From the NCBI GenBank assembly GCA_946183385.1, contig CAMHBN010000057.1, positions 1 to 9,750 of the forward strand: a stretch of DNA of 9,750 nucleotides. Reading direction: 5' to 3'. Both the position numbers and the translations under genes were made by a program. Position 1 is the stretch's first letter. Each line of letters begins with the position of its first letter. Positions 6,604 through 9,750 of this stretch are shown here, one piece after another. This stretch comes from an uncultured Ruminococcus sp. (GTDB lineage: Bacteria > Bacillota > Clostridia > Oscillospirales > Ruminococcaceae). The notes under the pieces are model-generated. The model was not told the DNA's origin and did no database searches. It saw nothing but the letters and a program-made list of their open reading frames with translations.

Positions 6604-9600
6604 TCAAACCTCCGGAAGTGAATCTATCACGTCTGCGTCGTACATCTGTATCGAGAGCGCGTCACGCGAGGTTATACCGTCGCCTGTGTTGTAGACATCG
6701 GCGTTGCGCTTGCCCTGCTCAGTGAGTGCAAACTTGTCTGCATTTGCAACATACTGGAGTATCGCCACCGAATCTGCTACTGTTACCTTGCCGTCACAGT
6801 TTGCATCGCCCCAGAGAATATCCTCTTCGGGAACAGCGGTAGTGGTTGTCGTGGTCGTAGTTGTGGTTGTTTCTTCTGTGGTTGTTGTGGCTGTGGTAGT
6901 TGTTGTTGTAGTTGTAGTTGTTGTTGTTGTAGTTGTCGTAGTCGTGGTAGTTATCGGCTTCTCGTCAGAAAGAGCTACCGCGTACACAATGTAGTTCGCG
7001 GACTCGTTATCGCCGCCGTTAGTACCGAGAGTTACCTTTTCGCCCGATTCAGCAGTCGTTCTGAACAGCTCCAGCTCCACATCGTTCGACGTTGTAACTG
7101 CCGCACCTGTGTCAGTCCAGTTTTTGAGCCAGTCGAGCCTGTCCATAACGCGCTTGTCAACTGCGGCATATACTGCCATATCCGCGCCCGCCTTGAACTC
7201 CGCAAGCGCCTGCGTATAGAGCTTGGAGTCGCACGCTGTACGGATAGCCTCTGCATTGGCGAGCTCAGCGGGAGCCGAAACAACTGTGATGTCGCGGTCG
7301 CCGTATACATCAGCACCAACGCTGATACTGTCGCATATCGACCAGTCTGAGGCGTTCTCGGTATCATTGACTGTGAGCTCCTTAATGAGCTTTCCGCTGA
7401 GCGGCTCGGGTTCGCTGACAACAACGGTCTGGGCTGTGCCTGCTCCGAAATCGCCGTCTACTGTGAAGTTGTCAATGTAGAGCGAGGACGAGAGAGCTCC
7501 GTTAGCCTTGAATTCTACGCGGTTGTCGCTCTGCTTGAGGGTTATCTTCTGCTCGACAGTCTTCCAGTTGGAGTATCCGTTGGTGTTGCTGAGTTTGAGA
7601 GTTGTCACCTTGCTGTTATTGACGTAGAGGTCAACGTTGTTGATGTCTGAGGTGTTAGAGTAGCGCAGCTTCAGAGTGAAGTCGCCTGCCTTGCCTGTGC
7701 GGACAGTATCCTTCGCCATAGCATTTTCTTTCTTGCCGAATTTAAGGAAGCCCTGTCCCTGCACGCCTGTTACGCCGCTTCCGCAGGCGTTTCCTACATA
7801 GCCCTCGCAGTTTTTGAGGTCGAAGAACTCGCCCTCGTACTGTCGTGTACCCGTATAGGGCGCGGGCTGAGCTATGGACTGTACCTTCTTTGCAGGCGTA
7901 TTTGTAAGCCTGTTCGTCTCGTTGCCCGAGCACTTTATCGTGATGTCAACGGGACCGTTGTGCTTGACTGTGAGGGTATAAGTGCCGTTTGAATAGCTCT
8001 CGCTTATCTGGGACTTGGTCTGATTGCGTCCCGTGTCCTTTGCCGTATACGTCGGCTGAGCCTTGCAGCCGTTCACCTTGAAGGTATCTGTTTTCAGCGT
8101 TGTCTGAGCCTTGTTGTCGAAGTTATTTGTGTGAATATCAATGTGGTCGGGATATTCCGTAATGAGTGCGTTTCCGTAAGCGTTGAAGTTTACGTCCATG
8201 CTCTTGCAGGTGTTGTATTTCAGGTCGAACACGCCGCCGCAGTTCTTGCCTGTCTTGTTGGGGTTATATGTTACCCACGAATTGTTGTAATTCGCGACGT
8301 AACAATTGCCTGAATACAATGCAGGAAAGACCTTGTTGAACTCGTCCTGCTTTGCTGAAATGCTGCTCCAGCGTGAGCCGAGCTGCGACTGCTTGAGCTG
8401 ATACTTGAACGATTTTGCAACGTCATCTCTGAGAGCATAGACAGTTGGTATAGTAGGATAGCGTCCTGTGGATTTGTAGAGGTTATTGTTATTGCGGAGA
8501 TTTCCGTCGCCGGGCATACGGTACAGTCCCTCAAAAAGCGTCTCGTAGGTGCTGTACTTCTTATGGTCATCGCCGGAGTTCACGTCCTGAATAACAACGA
8601 ACTGCGTACGGTCTATGACCTCCTGACGTGAAGGAATACGGACAGTTCCGTCGATGACCTTGCGGAAGAATGCGAGCGTGGAATCGTAGTAGATGTCCTT
8701 CGTCTCCCAACCGCGGCAGCGGTAGCCCTCGCTGTCGTTGTAGCCTGTCTCGCGGAAGTCGTCCTGCCATACGAGCTCGGGACCGTCGATGACAGTCGCG
8801 CCATTAAGCACCATGCGCTCCATGTGTATCGGCATACCTGTTATCTGGCGGTAGTAGTTCTTCGAGAACTGCACCTTGCCGTTGTCGTCGCAGTCTGTCC
8901 AGCCTGTCTCGTCGTAGCGGACGCCCCAGCTTCCGCAGTAACCTGCAAGATAGAAGCCAAGCACTTCGCTCTCGACGTCCTCGATGAAGCTTCCCTGAGT
9001 ATACTTCTCTTCAAGCTGAAGGTTCTGACCGTACTTCTCGCAAGCCTCGCGCCACTGTGTATTGGTTTTCAGCATTGCGATAGGATTCAGCGGCGCAGAC
9101 CACTGATTCGCGCACCAGTTGATGTTAAGGTAACCGCCGTACTTGTTGCAGAGCTTGAGCAGATGGGCGAAATGCTGATACCTCTGCTGGAATGTGCAGG
9201 GATGGTCGGCTGAGTCAAAGCCCCAGAACTGCTCGGAATAGTTGAATCCGATGAATCCCGGATAGTCGCGGAAGAACTCGGCGTAGATAGTGTTCTCATA
9301 GTCCTCGTCCGCGTGCTGGACGTACAGTCCCTTATTCGGCGAGTTTACAATGTTGTAGCTGTTGTCATAGTCGGGGAAATGGCACTGTCCGCCGCTGGCA
9401 GGCTGTATCATGCACCATACGCCCTCATCGGAACAGGTTTTCAGCCACGACTTCGCACACTCGTAACCGTTCTGAACAAGTCCCCACTGGTGGTTATTCC
9501 AATAGATCGAGAGCGAAATGTTGAATACGCAGTATGGACGAATGTCCTCGGGAATGGACTGAATGACCTTAGCGGGATCGGCGACATTCCACGTGTCGAT

Positions 9601-9750
9601 GTGAACGATGAGCATCGGGTGTTCGGGGTCGCAGGGGCGTCTGAGGGTAGACGCCGCCTCCGCCGTGACCGTAACCCTATCCATGCCTGTGATGCGTTGG
9701 AACGCGGGTGCATTGGCAGTCATTGCGCCTAAAACAAGGACTCCCGAAAG
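6604..9750 (-). CDS. Secreted cellulosomal GH98-type glycoside hydrolase with CBM and dockerin (5' end outside window)
   Basis: This is a large exported enzyme cut by the right edge. The frame is open to 9750 and its first residues (LSGVLVLGA-MTANA) are a signal-peptide core ending in an A-N-A site, so the ATG at 9723 is internal. Numbered from that Met, residues about 27-345 match the GH98 catalytic domain (LRRPCDPEHPMLIVHIDTWN, FIGFNYSEQFWGF, DGPELVW). E164, D271 and E316 sit where catalytic acids are expected. The GH98 C-terminal domain follows to about 610 (RIPSRQEVIDRTQFVVIQ). Then come a CBM6/CBM35-like beta-sandwich (about 628-757), an unassigned module (about 774-917), a 38-residue Thr-rich linker (925-962) and a type I dockerin: calcium loops DANCDGKVTVAD (973-984) and DVYNTGDGITSRD (1009-1021). 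GH98 members cut blood-group glycans or xylan; in a dockerin-bearing ruminococcal protein xylan is more likely. The dockerin would anchor it to a scaffoldin outside the cell. Confidence 0.92.
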   Translation of the reverse strand, partial: LSGVLVLGAMTANAPAFQRITGMDRVTVTAEAASTLRRPCDPEHPMLIVHIDTWNVADPAKVIQSIPEDIRPYCVFNISLSIYWNNHQWGLVQNGYECAKSWLKTCSDEGVWCMIQPASGGQCHFPDYDNSYNIVNSPNKGLYVQHADEDYENTIYAEFFRDYPGFIGFNYSEQFWGFDSADHPCTFQQRYQHFAHLLKLCNKYGGYLNINWCANQWSAPLNPIAMLKTNTQWREACEKYGQNLQLEEKYTQGSFIEDVESEVLGFYLAGYCGSWGVRYDETGWTDCDDNGKVQFSKNYYRQITGMPIHMERMVLNGATVIDGPELVWQDDFRETGYNDSEGYRCRGWETKDIYYDSTLAFFRKVIDGTVRIPSRQEVIDRTQFVVIQDVNSGDDHKKYSTYETLFEGLYRMPGDGNLRNNNNLYKSTGRYPTIPTVYALRDDVAKSFKYQLKQSQLGSRWSSISAKQDEFNKVFPALYSGNCYVANYNNSWVTYNPNKTGKNCGGVFDLKYNTCKSMDVNFNAYGNALITEYPDHIDIHTNNFDNKAQTTLKTDTFKVNGCKAQPTYTAKDTGRNQTKSQISESYSNGTYTLTVKHNGPVDITIKCSGNETNRLTNTPAKKVQSIAQPAPYTGTRQYEGEFFDLKNCEGYVGNACGSGVTGVQGQGFLKFGKKENAMAKDTVRTGKAGDFTLKLRYSNTSDINNVDLYVNNSKVTTLKLSNTNGYSNWKTVEQKITLKQSDNRVEFKANGALSSSLYIDNFTVDGDFGAGTAQTVVVSEPEPLSGKLIKELTVNDTENASDWSICDSISVGADVYGDRDITVVSAPAELANAEAIRTACDSKLYTQALAEFKAGADMAVYAAVDKRVMDRLDWLKNWTDTGAAVTTSNDVELELFRTTAESGEKVTLGTNGGDNESANYIVYAVALSDEKPITTTTTTTTTTTTTTTTTTTTATTTTEETTTTTTTTTTTAVPEEDILWGDANCDGKVTVADSVAILQYVANADKFALTEQGKRNADVYNTGDGITSRDALSIQMYDADVIDSLPEV
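6838..6951 (-). repeat. ACN trinucleotide tract encoding a poly-threonine linker
   Basis: Thirty-eight codons encode 20 Thr, Ala, 4 Thr, 2 Glu and 11 Thr. The 35 Thr codons are mixed: 16 ACA, 8 ACT, 7 ACC and 4 ACG. The tract separates the catalytic and binding modules from the dockerin and is probably a flexible, possibly O-glycosylated, extracellular spacer. The codon mixture makes it an imperfect repeat rather than a clean microsatellite. Confidence 0.92.
9709..9750 (-). other. C-terminal part of a signal peptide
   Basis: The 14 codons from the right edge read LSGVLVLGAMTANA, a hydrophobic stretch ending in an A-x-A signal peptidase I site. The positively charged start must lie beyond 9750. 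This shows the enzyme is exported and that the ATG at 9723 is not the start codon. Confidence 0.78.

Noticed and set aside
6838..6951. CRISPR or tandem-repeat array
   Set aside because: The repetition is at the codon level only, with no spacer-repeat periodicity, and it lies in frame inside the dockerin enzyme.
6704..6994. A plus-strand frame encoding a poly-valine protein
   Set aside because: It is the reverse complement of the ACN threonine repeat and has no other protein-like content.

Overview
This window looks like a chromosome segment of an anaerobic, plant-fibre-degrading Ruminococcus-like Firmicute (Oscillospiraceae). The best pointer is the gene at the right end: a secreted GH98-type glycoside hydrolase with a long poly-threonine linker and a C-terminal type I dockerin, the architecture of cellulosomal enzymes in ruminococci. 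The strong GGAGG-type ribosome binding sites and intergenic hairpin terminators fit this. The species cannot be named from the sequence.

Layout. (1) Positions 2-4395, plus strand: two tightly linked signalling genes 14 nt apart. The first, cut by the left edge, encodes a hybrid histidine kinase with two receiver domains. The second encodes a three-part fusion: a complete-looking APC-superfamily amino-acid permease of about 14 membrane helices, then a histidine kinase core, then a receiver. A perfect 10-bp hairpin with a T-run (4467-4496) closes this unit. (2) Positions 4515-6446, minus strand, convergent with the kinases: a soluble diguanylate cyclase with a LacI-type ligand-binding domain in front, no DNA-binding domain and no membrane anchor. 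It has its own consensus promoter (6485-6513). (3) Positions 6542-6583: a long hairpin separating the cyclase promoter from the gene upstream. (4) Positions 6604-9750, minus strand: the GH98-dockerin enzyme, cut by the right edge inside its signal peptide.

How the parts may work together. The APC-kinase fusion looks like a transporter-sensor ('transceptor') that could report amino-acid or amine binding or flux straight to a phosphorelay. The neighbouring two-receiver kinase could share that relay. No HPt or DNA-binding output protein lies in the window, so the output must be upstream or elsewhere. The cyclase would convert binding of a small ligand, probably a sugar by family precedent, into c-di-GMP. 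It lacks the RxxD inhibitory site. The GH98 enzyme would cut a complex polysaccharide, most likely xylan, while docked on a cellulosome. Any functional link among the three units is inference from proximity. The most noteworthy system is the permease-kinase-receiver fusion. All remaining long ORFs are antisense or out-of-frame shadows of these four genes.
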